Below the pieces are notes generated by a model that did no database searches, was not told the DNA's origin, and was given only the letters and a program-made list of their open reading frames with translations. A DNA stretch of 50,333 bases from a virus. Position 1 is the first letter of the stretch. Each line of letters opens with the position of its first letter. Of this stretch, positions 25,509 through 33,312 are shown piece by piece. The stretch covers positions 1 to 50,333 of IMG/VR virus record IMGVR_UViG_3300049478_000004; one strand, written 5' to 3'. The position numbers and the translations under genes were made by a program.

Positions 25509-25532
25509 TTTATTCCTTTACTCTTTTATTCC
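25509..25532 (-). repeat. Octamer array, 3 units
   Basis: TTTATTCC, TTTACTCT, TTTATTCC on plus; in the transcript it joins one gene's stop (25532-25534) to the next ATG (25507). Confidence 0.88.
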
Positions 25533-25801
25533 TATTTTCCATCTCTTATTTTCACTTGAAGGGCGTATATCTTGATCAGCGATCGTTCCGCCTGATTATA
25601 TATCGCCTTTACCCTCCAGACCTTGCTTCCGATTTGCTTTGCTACTTGTTCATATGTTTTGTTCTTGAAATATATCGCCTCAAAGACATTCCATTGCCAA
25701 AGTAATCCTCGGTGTTCCATATATGCCTCGGATATATTCGGATCAATCATTTTGAGGATATCCTTCCTCTGTTGAGCGGTCATGTGTGCCATATATGCCA
25801 T
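25532..25801 (-). CDS. Small HTH protein, sigma-like
   Basis: 89 residues from ATG 25801 (GAGGAC upstream). MAYMAHMTAQQRKDILKMID, WNVFEAIYFKNKTYEQVAKQ, VWRVKAIYNQAERSLIK: the second half has the spacing of a sigma region-4 or phage late-regulator HTH. Could control late genes; not certain. Confidence 0.6.
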   Translation of the reverse strand: MAYMAHMTAQQRKDILKMIDPNISEAYMEHRGLLWQWNVFEAIYFKNKTYEQVAKQIGSKVWRVKAIYNQAERSLIKIYALQVKIRDGK

Positions 25802-25820
25802 TTGCTTGTCCTCCTCTGTC

Positions 25821-26015
25821 TTATTTCTTCCGGAAGGTATCAGCAGCCGGGCATGTGGCCCAATGCGACACACGGCCCACGATGATGTCACCGTCCTCTG
25901 TAACGACGCTTACCTTCTCCGGGTCACAAGGTATGTGTTTTCCCGCTTTACTTGTGATCCAAACAATAGGAAAACCGCAGCCTTTACACTCCACCTGTGA
26001 ATGGTTTTTTTCCAT
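25821..26015 (-). CDS. Small zinc-binding protein
   Basis: 64 residues from ATG 26015 (GGAG nine bases upstream). VECKGCGFPIVWITSKAGKH, IPCDPEKVSVV and HWATCPAA give CxxC...C...H..C metal ligands. This layout recurs in many phages as a predicted DNA/RNA-binding zinc ribbon. Overlaps the upstream gene by 32 bases. Confidence 0.65.
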   Translation of the reverse strand: MEKNHSQVECKGCGFPIVWITSKAGKHIPCDPEKVSVVTEDGDIIVGRVSHWATCPAADTFRKK

Positions 26016-26292
26016 CGGGATGCTCCTCTCCATAAATTATGTAATTTATTAGGGCTTTGAGCGGTGGCTCAAATTTTAAACCATGTGGTTCAACGGTATC
26101 CACGGCCTCGTATATGGCTTTTATTACGCTTTCAAAATTAATGGACAAACTATCAGCGGTAAATGCATCGAGCTCCTTCTCCGCTTTGGCGATGGCCTTA
26201 TATTGCCCAGCGCGGAAGTCGACCAGGATAATGGCCTCTTGCAGCCGGTCGACGATTTCAGCTTTTTGCTGCAGCGTGTATATGCTTTTCAT
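25984..26292 (-). CDS. Hypothetical helical protein
   Basis: 102 residues, MKSIYTLQQKAEIVDRLQEA..., mostly helical and acidic, no recognised motif. Coupled to neighbours by overlaps at both ends, so it belongs to the early operon. Confidence 0.6.
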   Translation of the reverse strand: MKSIYTLQQKAEIVDRLQEAIILVDFRAGQYKAIAKAEKELDAFTADSLSINFESVIKAIYEAVDTVEPHGLKFEPPLKALINYIIYGEEHPDGKKPFTGGV

Positions 26293-26885
26293 CGCTTTCC
26301 TGTTTCATCTCCTTCTGTTTTTCTTTTTCGTCCTGTTTTTTTAACCGGCGGAGCCTCACTGTGTGCGATATCATAAAGCCGCGCCTCGTTCGGATATCCC
26401 TCCCGCCACAATCGTCGAACGTCATCTATTACGAGCTGTTCTTTCGATGCGCTGCCGAAGGATATATTTAGAAATTCTTGTTTTAACGAATCCTTTAATC
26501 GCCATTTTTTTAGAAAATAGCACGGTGTATCTGCTGGTTTTTTCGTCGTGATCCTGTTTAAATCAATTATCCCGACTTCATCGTCATTTACTGGAATAAT
26601 CATGAGGTGAGGTGCAAAAATTGTCATGTCAAATATAAAACCGGAATCAAGAAGTGTAAGGGCTTCTTTTTCGTTATGTACTGGAATTCGAACGGTTTCA
26701 TCTTCTTTTTTTGGGATGGCATCCCTTGTTTGGCTTTTTCGTTTAATCGATTGCGCGATGACGATTTCTAAAATCCGGCTAAACTCTTGTTCTGGAAGAT
26801 TATTTAGTATACTTATAAGGCCGCTTTCCGGGATGGTATATACTTCATCATAGGGGGTTATCCCTCGATAACAATTTTCAATCAT
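26289..26885 (-). CDS. Hypothetical protein with basic C-terminal tail
   Basis: 198 residues. MIENCYRGITPYDEVYTIPE opens a mixed alpha/beta protein; the last ~20 residues (VKKTGRKRKTEGDETGKR) are strongly basic. Coupled to both neighbours. No family recognised. Its AT content is a little higher than that of its neighbours, which may mark a recent arrival. Confidence 0.6.
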   Translation of the reverse strand: MIENCYRGITPYDEVYTIPESGLISILNNLPEQEFSRILEIVIAQSIKRKSQTRDAIPKKEDETVRIPVHNEKEALTLLDSGFIFDMTIFAPHLMIIPVNDDEVGIIDLNRITTKKPADTPCYFLKKWRLKDSLKQEFLNISFGSASKEQLVIDDVRRLWREGYPNEARLYDIAHSEAPPVKKTGRKRKTEGDETGKR

Positions 26886-27087
26886 GCACGGCCTCCTGCT
26901 CCTCCAGCTCTGCCAGCCGCCTCATGATGTTGTCCGTCCCGCCATTTTCGGCTATGTAGTCCATGAGCTGATCTGAGAATTCGTGGGTGAGGCACACGCT
27001 TTCGATGCCTTTTTTCATGGTACAAATGCCGAGTTGTGTCATGTCCAGTGTGAGGTCGCCTCCGCATAGAGCGCATTTGTATTCCAT
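26878..27087 (-). CDS. Small zinc-knuckle protein
   Basis: 69 residues from ATG 27087 (AAGGAGG upstream). YKCALCGGDLTLDMTQLG starts a CxxC knuckle; one later pair (C in GICTMK and in VCLTHEF) may complete it. The rest is helical. Unknown function. Confidence 0.6.
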   Translation of the reverse strand: MEYKCALCGGDLTLDMTQLGICTMKKGIESVCLTHEFSDQLMDYIAENGGTDNIMRRLAELEEQEAVHD

Positions 27088-27098
27088 AACCTTCCTCC

Positions 27099-27446
27099 TT
27101 ATCCTACAAATATTTTTGGCGGAGTTTCGTATACTTCCCCGATTTTCTTCCAAAGGTGGAGGCAGTGCGGATATCGATTTACATACTGACTTTTAGGCGG
27201 GTGAAATTGAACGACGCACTCCTCCTCATCCCAGAATATATCCTTTATCATGCACATTTCGTCCCATGTCGGGCATCTGTTCCGCATCGATACGCTTACA
27301 TGTTCCCATCCGCCGCCCCATGATGCGATTATGAACACGGCTCCAAGTTTTATGTTCGGGTATACGAGCGAGGCTTGGAATCCGTCGAATCCTTCCCTCT
27401 CGATAAAAAGCCGATAGTTCTGCTTTATGTCCGCCAGAGGTCGCAT
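27099..27446 (-). CDS. DUF7694-like phage protein
   Basis: 115 residues. The core (WEHVSVSMRNRCPTWDEMC, IKDIFWDEEECVVQFHPPKS, YVNRYPHCLHLWKKIGE) matches a widespread small phage family with conserved CPTWdEM, FHPpks.YvN and CLHLW motifs. Biochemical role unknown. It is in the replication-side operon. Confidence 0.72.
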   Translation of the reverse strand: MRPLADIKQNYRLFIEREGFDGFQASLVYPNIKLGAVFIIASWGGGWEHVSVSMRNRCPTWDEMCMIKDIFWDEEECVVQFHPPKSQYVNRYPHCLHLWKKIGEVYETPPKIFVG

Positions 27447-27458
27447 AATTCCTCCCTT

Positions 27459-27908
27459 CTACTTGTCCGGCTTCACCGCCCGACCGGTCTTTGATTTCTC
27501 CCATGGAATTCCGTATTTTTTGCAGCGTTGATATTCGTTGTGGATATCCCGGCACCTTTGGCAATAGGCATAACCGTCATCTGCCGGGTTCCCGCATTGC
27601 GGGCATAGTCCCTGCGCCTTTCGCTTTTGCGTCCGCCTTTTGGCGTGTCGGTTCGCTTTGTTGAGGCATGCCTTACAGAACCAGCCCTCCCTGTCTAATG
27701 GGCCGCCGCAATAAGCGCATATACCCTTTTCTTTGTTCCTTATCCGGCACCGTGTTTTCATGGCATTACATTTTTCGAGGCATGCCTTACAATGCCAGCC
27801 CTCTCTATCAAGGAGGCCGCCGCAAATGATACAAACACCGGCTGCTTTCCGTTGCTGCCGGATATTGGTCATGGAAGGTGAACCACTATGAATTCTATAT
27901 TTAGTCAT
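27459..27908 (-). CDS. Triple zinc-ribbon protein
   Basis: 149 residues with three tandem units of CxxCGGxLDREGWxCKAC type: CIICGGLLDREGWHCKAC, CAYCGGPLDREGWFCKAC and CPQCGNPADDGYAYCQRC. Each unit has two CxxC pairs about 13 residues apart and is followed by a basic helix. The repeats suggest a nucleic-acid-binding string. The ATG at 27908 has GAGGAG upstream. Confidence 0.68.
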   Translation of the reverse strand: MTKYRIHSGSPSMTNIRQQRKAAGVCIICGGLLDREGWHCKACLEKCNAMKTRCRIRNKEKGICAYCGGPLDREGWFCKACLNKANRHAKRRTQKRKAQGLCPQCGNPADDGYAYCQRCRDIHNEYQRCKKYGIPWEKSKTGRAVKPDK

Positions 27909-27927
27909 TGCCGATTCGGTTCTCCTC

Positions 27928-28260
27928 TCATGTCATCTGCATTATTCTCTCCAAGACTTGGAGGGCTTTCCTCTTGAGTTTCCGGGCCCCTCTTTCGCCC
28001 ATATGCAATTCGGCGCACACGATAAAATAGGGCTCCCCATCTATAATCCGTCGTTCAATAATCCGCCGCTGCAGCTCCGGAAGTGAGGCCAGTGCATCGT
28101 CTATAATTTTGATCCGCTTGCTTAAAATGAACACTTCATCGTCGATCTGCTTTTTGGTCTTGCCTCTGGCACCGTTCAGGATATTTTTCCCGGTCGCTTT
28201 GATAGTTTCCTGATCATCCTTTAAAACGCCGAGTGTGGTCTTGATCTCCTTATATCCCAT
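27928..28260 (-). CDS. Sigma region-4/ArpU-like regulator (start possibly ATT at 28299)
   Basis: 110 residues from ATG 28260. MGYKEIKTTLGVLKDDQETI, DDALASLPELQRRIIERRII and EPYFIVCAELHMGERGARKL have the sigma-factor region 4/ArpU layout of late-gene regulators. The ATG lacks a ribosome site. In the same frame, 13 codons upstream, an ATT at 28299 follows GGAGGAGG at ideal spacing and adds the residues ITNEEKQTIEELL, natural for this family. Probable activator of the late operon. Confidence 0.72.
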   Translation of the reverse strand: MGYKEIKTTLGVLKDDQETIKATGKNILNGARGKTKKQIDDEVFILSKRIKIIDDALASLPELQRRIIERRIIDGEPYFIVCAELHMGERGARKLKRKALQVLERIMQMT

Positions 28261-28312
28261 GAGCAATTCTTCGATCGTTTGCTTTTCTTCGTTCGTAATA
28301 AGCCCCTCCTCC

Positions 28313-28723
28313 TTATTGTTCCAATTGTTCCACCTCTATCTCAGTCCTTGAGTTTTTGGGGTCTACGCTTCCGGAAAGTTCCAGCGTTACGTTTTTGAAA
28401 CTGTCATCTGCTATGATTCCGGCTTTTTTCAAACCGTCCATGATGAATTTGCCGCTGTAATTGTCAGGATCGCGCCTTATATTGTCCGAAAAATAATAAT
28501 TGATTTTAACCTTCGACCGTTTCCATTTCGGTTTCGTTCCTCGCACCGGCAGCGGGATCGACGCCAGCACCAGCCACTCCCATTTCGCCTTGTCGTTTCG
28601 GTATGTGTTGAAGTTGTGAGAATTTCCGAGGTACTTGTTCAGGCTTGGCGGGATTTCCTTTATGACGAGGCATAGTTTGTCCAATTCACCCGGCCCTTTT
28701 TTTAAGTCTTTTCTTAATTCCAA
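28313..28723 (-). CDS. RusA-like Holliday junction resolvase
   Basis: 136 residues. IPPSLNKYLGNSHNFNTYR, the basic stretch KPKWKRSKVKINYYFSDN and RRDPDNYSGKFIMDGLKK-AGIIADDS carry the RusA signature: the aspartates of 'rDpDNl' and 'giidDD' coordinate metal. It resolves recombination branches before packaging. Frequently found beside replication genes. Confidence 0.9.
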   Translation of the reverse strand: MELRKDLKKGPGELDKLCLVIKEIPPSLNKYLGNSHNFNTYRNDKAKWEWLVLASIPLPVRGTKPKWKRSKVKINYYFSDNIRRDPDNYSGKFIMDGLKKAGIIADDSFKNVTLELSGSVDPKNSRTEIEVEQLEQ

Positions 28724-28968
28724 ATTTGGGTAAGTTGCATGAAAATAGCTTTTTTCAAGGCTTGTACCAATTTACCAATTTACAAAGGGCTTGTTCTGTG
28801 ATATCATAAAATTAACCTGCGAGTAGTAGTATGATTTTGAGACTGAGTGATTTCCCTTTCTTGCGTTTCTCCGGTCTTTTACTACTCTTTACTCAACGAA
28901 TTTTTTTATTGAAGAAGTTTCTTTCATGTATAACCCTGCTCCAAGGGTTTTGAAAGAAACTTTTTCTA
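28724..28968. other. Non-coding stretch with a compound hairpin
   Basis: Contains a perfect 12-bp stem, AAGTTTCTTTCA (28915-28926) and TGAAAGAAACTT (28951-28962), with a second stem AACCCT/AGGGTT in its loop, right after the loader stop codon. There is no U-run in the transcript direction. A single octamer-like TTTACTAC/TTTACTC lies at ~28877-28893, and GGGCTTGTTC at 28787. Confidence 0.6.
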
Positions 28969-29961
28969 TTATTCGGGGTTTTCGATCGGGGACTCCATCA
29001 TCGCATCAAACTCCATGCCCTTTATGAACATGCGCTCATCTCGCTGCTCCCCAAGGTTTACCACGATGCTGTTTCCGATCAGCCGGGAATATAAACGCTC
29101 TTGTATGCAATCACTGAGCCGGGCCCGGAGCTCCGCTTCGGAAAAGTTTGTCGTTGTTATGATCGGGCGGTTCTGGGCCGTTCTCCGGTCATATACTTGT
29201 TCGATCATATTCAGGGCCCACTCTGTTGTGCTGTTCGCCATCAGGTCATCGAAAACGAGGAGGCCGCAATTACACACCCTGTCCATGATGTCGCTCTTTG
29301 TTTTTCGCTTTTCCCTGCTGCTGTTGTAACCATAACTCGTATCATCGAAGGTTTCTTTTATATCGTCGAGGAATTGCTCAACCGATATGAACACGGCATC
29401 GCCACCCTTCATGATGATCTCTTTGGCTATGACGGAGGCGATATGGCTTTTCCCGATGCCGGTGCTTCCAGTGAAGGTCAGGCCCATGCCGATCTTCGTC
29501 GGCTCCGGCCATATTTTAATATATCGCTTTGCCCTGTCCACCATTTCTGTATTGCCTTTATTGATTCGGAAATTCTCAAAACTGGCATTCTGCAGTTTCG
29601 GCGGGATGCCGCAGTTCATTGCCTTGTTCTGTCTATATTCGATTTGTTCCCTCCTGTGCCTCTCCGCTTCCTCCGCCTCTCGCTTTGCCTTGACGCATTG
29701 GCATTCCCCCCGACTTATAATGCCGCCGCCGTATGGCGTGATTGTCGGCTTCACAAAGGCCCCGCAATCATCGCATATGTCCCCGGCTAATTCGAGACCG
29801 TATTGTGAAAATATCGCAGGAAGATCCGTCAGGTCACTGTATCTCATAAAAATGTCGCCGCTGGACACTATTGCCGCCGCTTCCGGGGTCAGCATTTCGA
29901 GGTATCTTGGAAAGTCCTTTGCATTCCAGCTATTAACTTCCTGTTCTTGACATGAATTCAT
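28969..29961 (-). CDS. DnaC/DnaI-type helicase loader (AAA+)
   Basis: 330 residues from ATG 29961; the frame is open further up but that part overlaps the initiator gene in another frame. A zinc region (CDDCGAFV ... RGECQCVKAK) precedes the AAA+ core with Walker A FTGSTGIGKSHIA, Walker B GLLVFDDLMA and sensor IITTTNFS. The arginine-finger region follows (LSDCIQERLYSRLIGN). It loads the host replicative helicase at the origin in the upstream gene. Confidence 0.9.
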   Translation of the reverse strand: MNSCQEQEVNSWNAKDFPRYLEMLTPEAAAIVSSGDIFMRYSDLTDLPAIFSQYGLELAGDICDDCGAFVKPTITPYGGGIISRGECQCVKAKREAEEAERHRREQIEYRQNKAMNCGIPPKLQNASFENFRINKGNTEMVDRAKRYIKIWPEPTKIGMGLTFTGSTGIGKSHIASVIAKEIIMKGGDAVFISVEQFLDDIKETFDDTSYGYNSSREKRKTKSDIMDRVCNCGLLVFDDLMANSTTEWALNMIEQVYDRRTAQNRPIITTTNFSEAELRARLSDCIQERLYSRLIGNSIVVNLGEQRDERMFIKGMEFDAMMESPIENPE

Positions 29962-31168
29962 CGGCAAGTTCTCGTTCAACTCTCCTTCTGAATATTTCGA
30001 ATTTTGCATTGTCATATCTTGGATCACTGTCGATTCTGAGGAATGTTTCTTTGACTGATTCTCCCGGAAGTCTGATATAGAGTCCTTCATCGTCGAATTC
30101 TGGTTCGGCTGCTGGTCTGGCCTTAACTGGATCACCCTGTTTATTATCTCGTTTAATGCTTGTGGTTCCGGCATTCTTTATCCCTCCCATGCGCTTCATC
30201 TGTGCTTGTATTGTGCTTGATTTATCTCTGAAAAACCTGACCTTTTTTAAGGTCGTGGCCCAGAAATGATCCGGGCTGGTATATATGTAATTCAGCATGG
30301 CCCTGATTTCGTCCCAAGTAAAGCCCATCGTGCCATTCGGCGGCCCGATCCGGTTCAGCCGCTCCATCTCCTTTACTTCCTCCAGCAGTTCCTTATTAGT
30401 CGGCGTGAGCTCCTCGCTGATCTGCTTATCGTTCGGGAAATACTCAGCCACCTTCCTGAAGAATCCGATCGTTAATTCGACCGCCTCTTTCGGCTGCTCA
30501 TCGAAAGGATTTATAATCGGCTTTTTTATTTCTCCATTTTCAATTTTTGAAATTGCATTTTCAATTGCGGGCGAGTCCGGCTCTGCCGGGCCTCCTTCTT
30601 TTATATCTTTAGAATCGTTATTTATTAATTCTTTATTTATTAATTCTTTATTTATTAGATCATTATTTATTAGTCTGCGGTTTTCCACATGTGGGCTTCC
30701 CACAAGTGGTTTTCCCACATGTGGAATTTCAACAAGTGGCTTTTCTTGTTCCGTTGGTTCCACTTGTGGGTTTTCATCAAGTGGGACAAGTTGTTTATCT
30801 TTTGATTGATTTGCCTTTCTTTTAAGCATGGACTGCGTCATCTTTTTGGCCTTGATCTTCGGATCGACTTCGATAGGTACTTCGTAAACGATGCGCTCCC
30901 ATTCGATGATCTTTCCGTTTTCTTTTATCGGTCGGCGGGTAAGATATCCTTCGGCCTCCAGTTCTGTCAACGCCGATCTTACGCTGCTTGAACCGTCAGG
31001 CGTTACCTTCGATAAATGTTCGATGCTGATATTCCAATTATCGGGTTTTGATAAAAGATAAGTCAATAATCCTATTGCTTTCCATGTCAGCATTCCGTTA
31101 TTAAGAATGTCTTTGTCGATCATAACAAATGGGTTTTCACGGTTGTGACAAACTCTGATTATGCTCAT
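29933..31168 (-). CDS. DnaD-like replication initiator carrying an internal origin
   Basis: 411 residues. N-terminal winged HTH ~1-100 (MIDKDILNNGMLTWKAIGLL, TRRPIKENGKIIEW) and a C-terminal DnaD-type part (~245-330, IGPPNGTMGFTWDEIRAMLN). Between residues 127 and 185 lies a low-complexity pentapeptide region (VEIPHVGKPLVGSPHVEN, then LINKELINKELINND). Its DNA is the iteron and AT-rich array at 30618-30784. The gene directly precedes the helicase loader, and the protein probably binds the iterons inside its own gene, like lambda O. Confidence 0.87.
   Translation of the reverse strand: MSIIRVCHNRENPFVMIDKDILNNGMLTWKAIGLLTYLLSKPDNWNISIEHLSKVTPDGSSSVRSALTELEAEGYLTRRPIKENGKIIEWERIVYEVPIEVDPKIKAKKMTQSMLKRKANQSKDKQLVPLDENPQVEPTEQEKPLVEIPHVGKPLVGSPHVENRRLINNDLINKELINKELINNDSKDIKEGGPAEPDSPAIENAISKIENGEIKKPIINPFDEQPKEAVELTIGFFRKVAEYFPNDKQISEELTPTNKELLEEVKEMERLNRIGPPNGTMGFTWDEIRAMLNYIYTSPDHFWATTLKKVRFFRDKSSTIQAQMKRMGGIKNAGTTSIKRDNKQGDPVKARPAAEPEFDDEGLYIRLPGESVKETFLRIDSDPRYDNAKFEIFRRRVERELADEFMSRTGS
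30618..30784. other. Candidate origin of replication: iterons plus AT-rich unwinding repeats
   Basis: Six 10-bp palindrome-like iterons of CCACWWGTGG type begin at 30685, 30700, 30715, 30730, 30760 and 30775, all in a 15-bp register (one slot at 30745 is degenerate). Beside them TTATTTATTA repeats four times at 30618, 30633, 30648 and 30663, also exactly 15 bp apart. Iterons next to an AT-rich block inside an initiator gene is the lambda-type origin layout. Confidence 0.85.
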
Positions 31169-31234
31169 TTTTATACCTGCTTTCTACAATATGATTTTTT
31201 TCGAGTAATTTGATCAGATTGATTCCTCCCACTT

Positions 31235-31369
31235 TTACTTCCACTTCTTCTCTTGCCACTCTTTACTCTGAATCGCTTTGAAATCGGCCCCGCACCAATT
31301 ACAAAAAGTAACGGCTCCATATGCTGGGCGGATCACAACATCCCGTATGTCGAACGGATTACTTCTCAT
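31235..31369 (-). CDS. Small zinc-ribbon protein (44 residues)
   Basis: MRSNPFDIRDVVIRPAYGAV then TFCNWCGADFKA; one CxxC knuckle in a pattern common in phage early regions. The ATG at 31369 has no strong site, so confidence is modest. Precedes the initiator gene. Confidence 0.55.
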   Translation of the reverse strand: MRSNPFDIRDVVIRPAYGAVTFCNWCGADFKAIQSKEWQEKKWK

Positions 31370-31675
31370 TATATATTGGACTTGTCCCGATTGCAACCAC
31401 CTAAAATAATGCGTATGTCAAAATTGGTCATTCATTTTACTCCTTTACTCCATTACTCTTTTACTCTTGGATAGCAGTGTTTTACTCATTGTATAGTTAT
31501 CTGATAGCATATCGTGTTATCTGGTGCAATATGGTACACAATCGGTTGGTTTCTTTTTACTCTTTTACTCATTTATTCTTTTACTCTTAGCATAAAAACA
31601 GGTCGAATTATGCGAAAAAATTATTTTAAAAAAAATAAAAGGCCCGGATTTTTCGTCCGGGTCTTTTGCCACTCT
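31370..31675. repeat. Intergenic stretch with two octamer arrays and a terminator
   Basis: No gene of useful size. Array 1 at 31436-31467 (TTTACTCC, TTTACTCC, ATTACTCT, TTTACTCT); array 2 at 31556-31587 (TTTACTCT, TTTACTCA, TTTATTCT, TTTACTCT); plus a lone TTTACTCA at 31481. A terminator ends the stretch. Confidence 0.85.
31643..31661 (-). terminator. Bidirectional terminator after the recombination operon
   Basis: CCCGGA / TCCGGG stem within AAAAGG...TCTTTT; followed by A/T runs on both sides. On the minus strand it ends the transcript of the annealing-protein operon. Confidence 0.8.
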
Positions 31676-32509
31676 TTACTCTGCTGAATCTCTTTTTTCA
31701 CCGGCTTGTCCCTGCGGCTGCTGCTCCGGCTGGCCTTGGGTTTCGTCTTGATCTCTGGGGTCTAACTCCGGGCCCTCGTTTGGCTCTGACTCTCCGACCG
31801 TCGCCGTGATCTCCGCCAGTATTGCGTTGTAATGAATTTTCCTGACTTCCGCCGATTTCTGGTAATGGAATTTCTCCATGGCGTTTCTGACAATATCCTC
31901 GTTACCGAGGGCCACTTCAAATAACCGCTTTGCTTCTCTCTTGTTAATGGTTCCGTCCTGATCGGTTGCGACTCTGTCCTCTGGCCTCTGGGCCTTGTTC
32001 CCTTCGATGTCCATGTCCTCTAAGTCCTGCGTGAATATATCCGAAAGGCTGCCGACCAGCAGGGCTGCGTCAACGAGGGCCCGCTTCTTTGCCATCTTGA
32101 GGAGGGTATTGTCGACGCTCCATGGATTCTGTTTGGCATACTTGTTTTCCTTCGAGTTCGCCGTGCCGATGCCCTCCGTGATCAGAAGGTTGCCCTTGTA
32201 CAGTTTCGCTCTTACGAGGTAGTGAATGAAGCCGTTCTCCATGTCCATCGTTTTGTCCCAATCGAATTCTGACCGGAGGCCCAGCAGCATAGTTATTTTC
32301 TCCGCTCCGGGTTTGAGCAGCGTCGGCTTCGTGCCGGTTCCGGGAATGATGCCGTAATCGAGATTCGGTTTCAGCGTCCTGTGAACGATCGCCTGAAAGT
32401 TTGCTATTTTTGCCATGACCTTCTCGATATCGTTCAGATCGACATAGTCAATGATGCGGGTGCTGTCGACCACTTCGACATCATATTGCTTCATTAATTC
32501 GTTAGCCAT
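31676..32509 (-). CDS. Single-strand annealing-type recombination protein (candidate)
   Basis: 277 residues. The core, NLDYGIIPGTGTKPTLLKPG then AEKITMLLGLRSEF and the segment TLLKMAKKRALVDAALL, recurs in phage and ICE proteins placed with Gam or exonucleases. The last ~50 residues are Glu/Gln/Pro-rich and disordered. No exonuclease gene lies nearby. The recombination role is inferred from the Gam neighbour and from family context, not from a catalytic motif. Confidence 0.68.
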   Translation of the reverse strand: MANELMKQYDVEVVDSTRIIDYVDLNDIEKVMAKIANFQAIVHRTLKPNLDYGIIPGTGTKPTLLKPGAEKITMLLGLRSEFDWDKTMDMENGFIHYLVRAKLYKGNLLITEGIGTANSKENKYAKQNPWSVDNTLLKMAKKRALVDAALLVGSLSDIFTQDLEDMDIEGNKAQRPEDRVATDQDGTINKREAKRLFEVALGNEDIVRNAMEKFHYQKSAEVRKIHYNAILAEITATVGESEPNEGPELDPRDQDETQGQPEQQPQGQAGEKRDSAE

Positions 32510-32513
32510 TGTT

Positions 32514-33080
32514 TTACTCTCCTTTTGTTTTTACTGTTATTTTGGCACCCTGCTCGATGATCGTTATGCCCTCCACCAGAAGTCCGTTGTCATCGACTAC
32601 GACTCCAGATTCGGTCATTTTGAATTTGTCCTTTATATCTGAAAGGGCCGGTTCCTCTTTTACCCTTATAAGGTCGGTGTGCTCGTTCTCTTTGAGCCAC
32701 TTGATTAATGTTTCGTCGTTGGTTTCCCATTTCGGTTGCAGTCTACGGCTGGTCACGCTGCCGTATGGCGTGGAACACTTGAATTTGGGGTCGGCCTCTT
32801 TTTCTCTTACATAATAGAAGGTCAGGAGGTTTTGGAAATATTCGATCGACTGCTGAATGCCTTTGATTTCTTTCTCTTGCCATTCCTTTACTCTGTCGAT
32901 CTCCACTTGGGCCACCTCGTTTACTTCGTTGATTTTCTTCTCCAGCGACCGCATCTTGCGGAATGCCCATGTCGCTGCGCCGAGGTCGGTAATTTCGAAT
33001 TGTGTTTTCTGCTCCTCCGGGAGCTGCTGGACTTCCTCGATCTCGATTTCGTCAAGCCTTGTCATCGCATTCTGCTGCAT
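32514..33080 (-). CDS. gam: Gam-like host nuclease inhibitor
   Basis: 188 residues from ATG 33080 (GGAGGG upstream). DLGAATWAFRKMRSLEKKIN, the long coiled helix EVAQVEIDRVKEWQEKEIKG and FYYVREKEADPKFKCSTPYG match the Mu Gam family that coats DNA ends and blocks RecBCD/AddAB. It lies directly upstream of the annealing protein and overlaps the HTH gene by 29 bases. Confidence 0.88.
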   Translation of the reverse strand: MQQNAMTRLDEIEIEEVQQLPEEQKTQFEITDLGAATWAFRKMRSLEKKINEVNEVAQVEIDRVKEWQEKEIKGIQQSIEYFQNLLTFYYVREKEADPKFKCSTPYGSVTSRRLQPKWETNDETLIKWLKENEHTDLIRVKEEPALSDIKDKFKMTESGVVVDDNGLLVEGITIIEQGAKITVKTKGE

Positions 33081-33312
33081 TCTGTTTACCCTCCTTTTCT
33101 GGGACAAATATGTCCTCGATCGTTTTTTTATTTAACGCCTTTTTCAGCTTGAGTAAATCCTCCAGCGTAAAAGTTGCCGGGTTGTGTTCTTTTCTTCGGT
33201 AAGTGTTCGGGTGCATGTCCAATCGGGCCGCCAGTTCAGTCTTTGGTATTCCGGCCAGATTCCTTGAATACTCAAGCCCCGCCCTCAGTTCTTTGGCGTT
33301 TATCTCATCCAA
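33052..33312 (-). CDS. Cro-like Xre-family regulator (TTG start)
   Basis: 86 residues. NLAGIPKTELAARLDMHPNTY, then RRKEHNPATFTLEDLLKLKK is an HTH. GGAGG lies eight bases before TTG 33312; the longer frame contains promoter DNA and is unlikely to be translated. First gene of the leftward early operon and divergent from the plus-strand repressor, so it is in the Cro position. Confidence 0.75.
   Translation of the reverse strand: MDEINAKELRAGLEYSRNLAGIPKTELAARLDMHPNTYRRKEHNPATFTLEDLLKLKKALNKKTIEDIFVPEKEGKQNAAECDDKA

Noticed and set aside
29962-30174. Longer helicase loader start at 30174
   Set aside because: That segment overlaps the initiator gene for more than 200 bases in another frame, has low-complexity composition and no ribosome site; the ATG at 29961 fits family length better.
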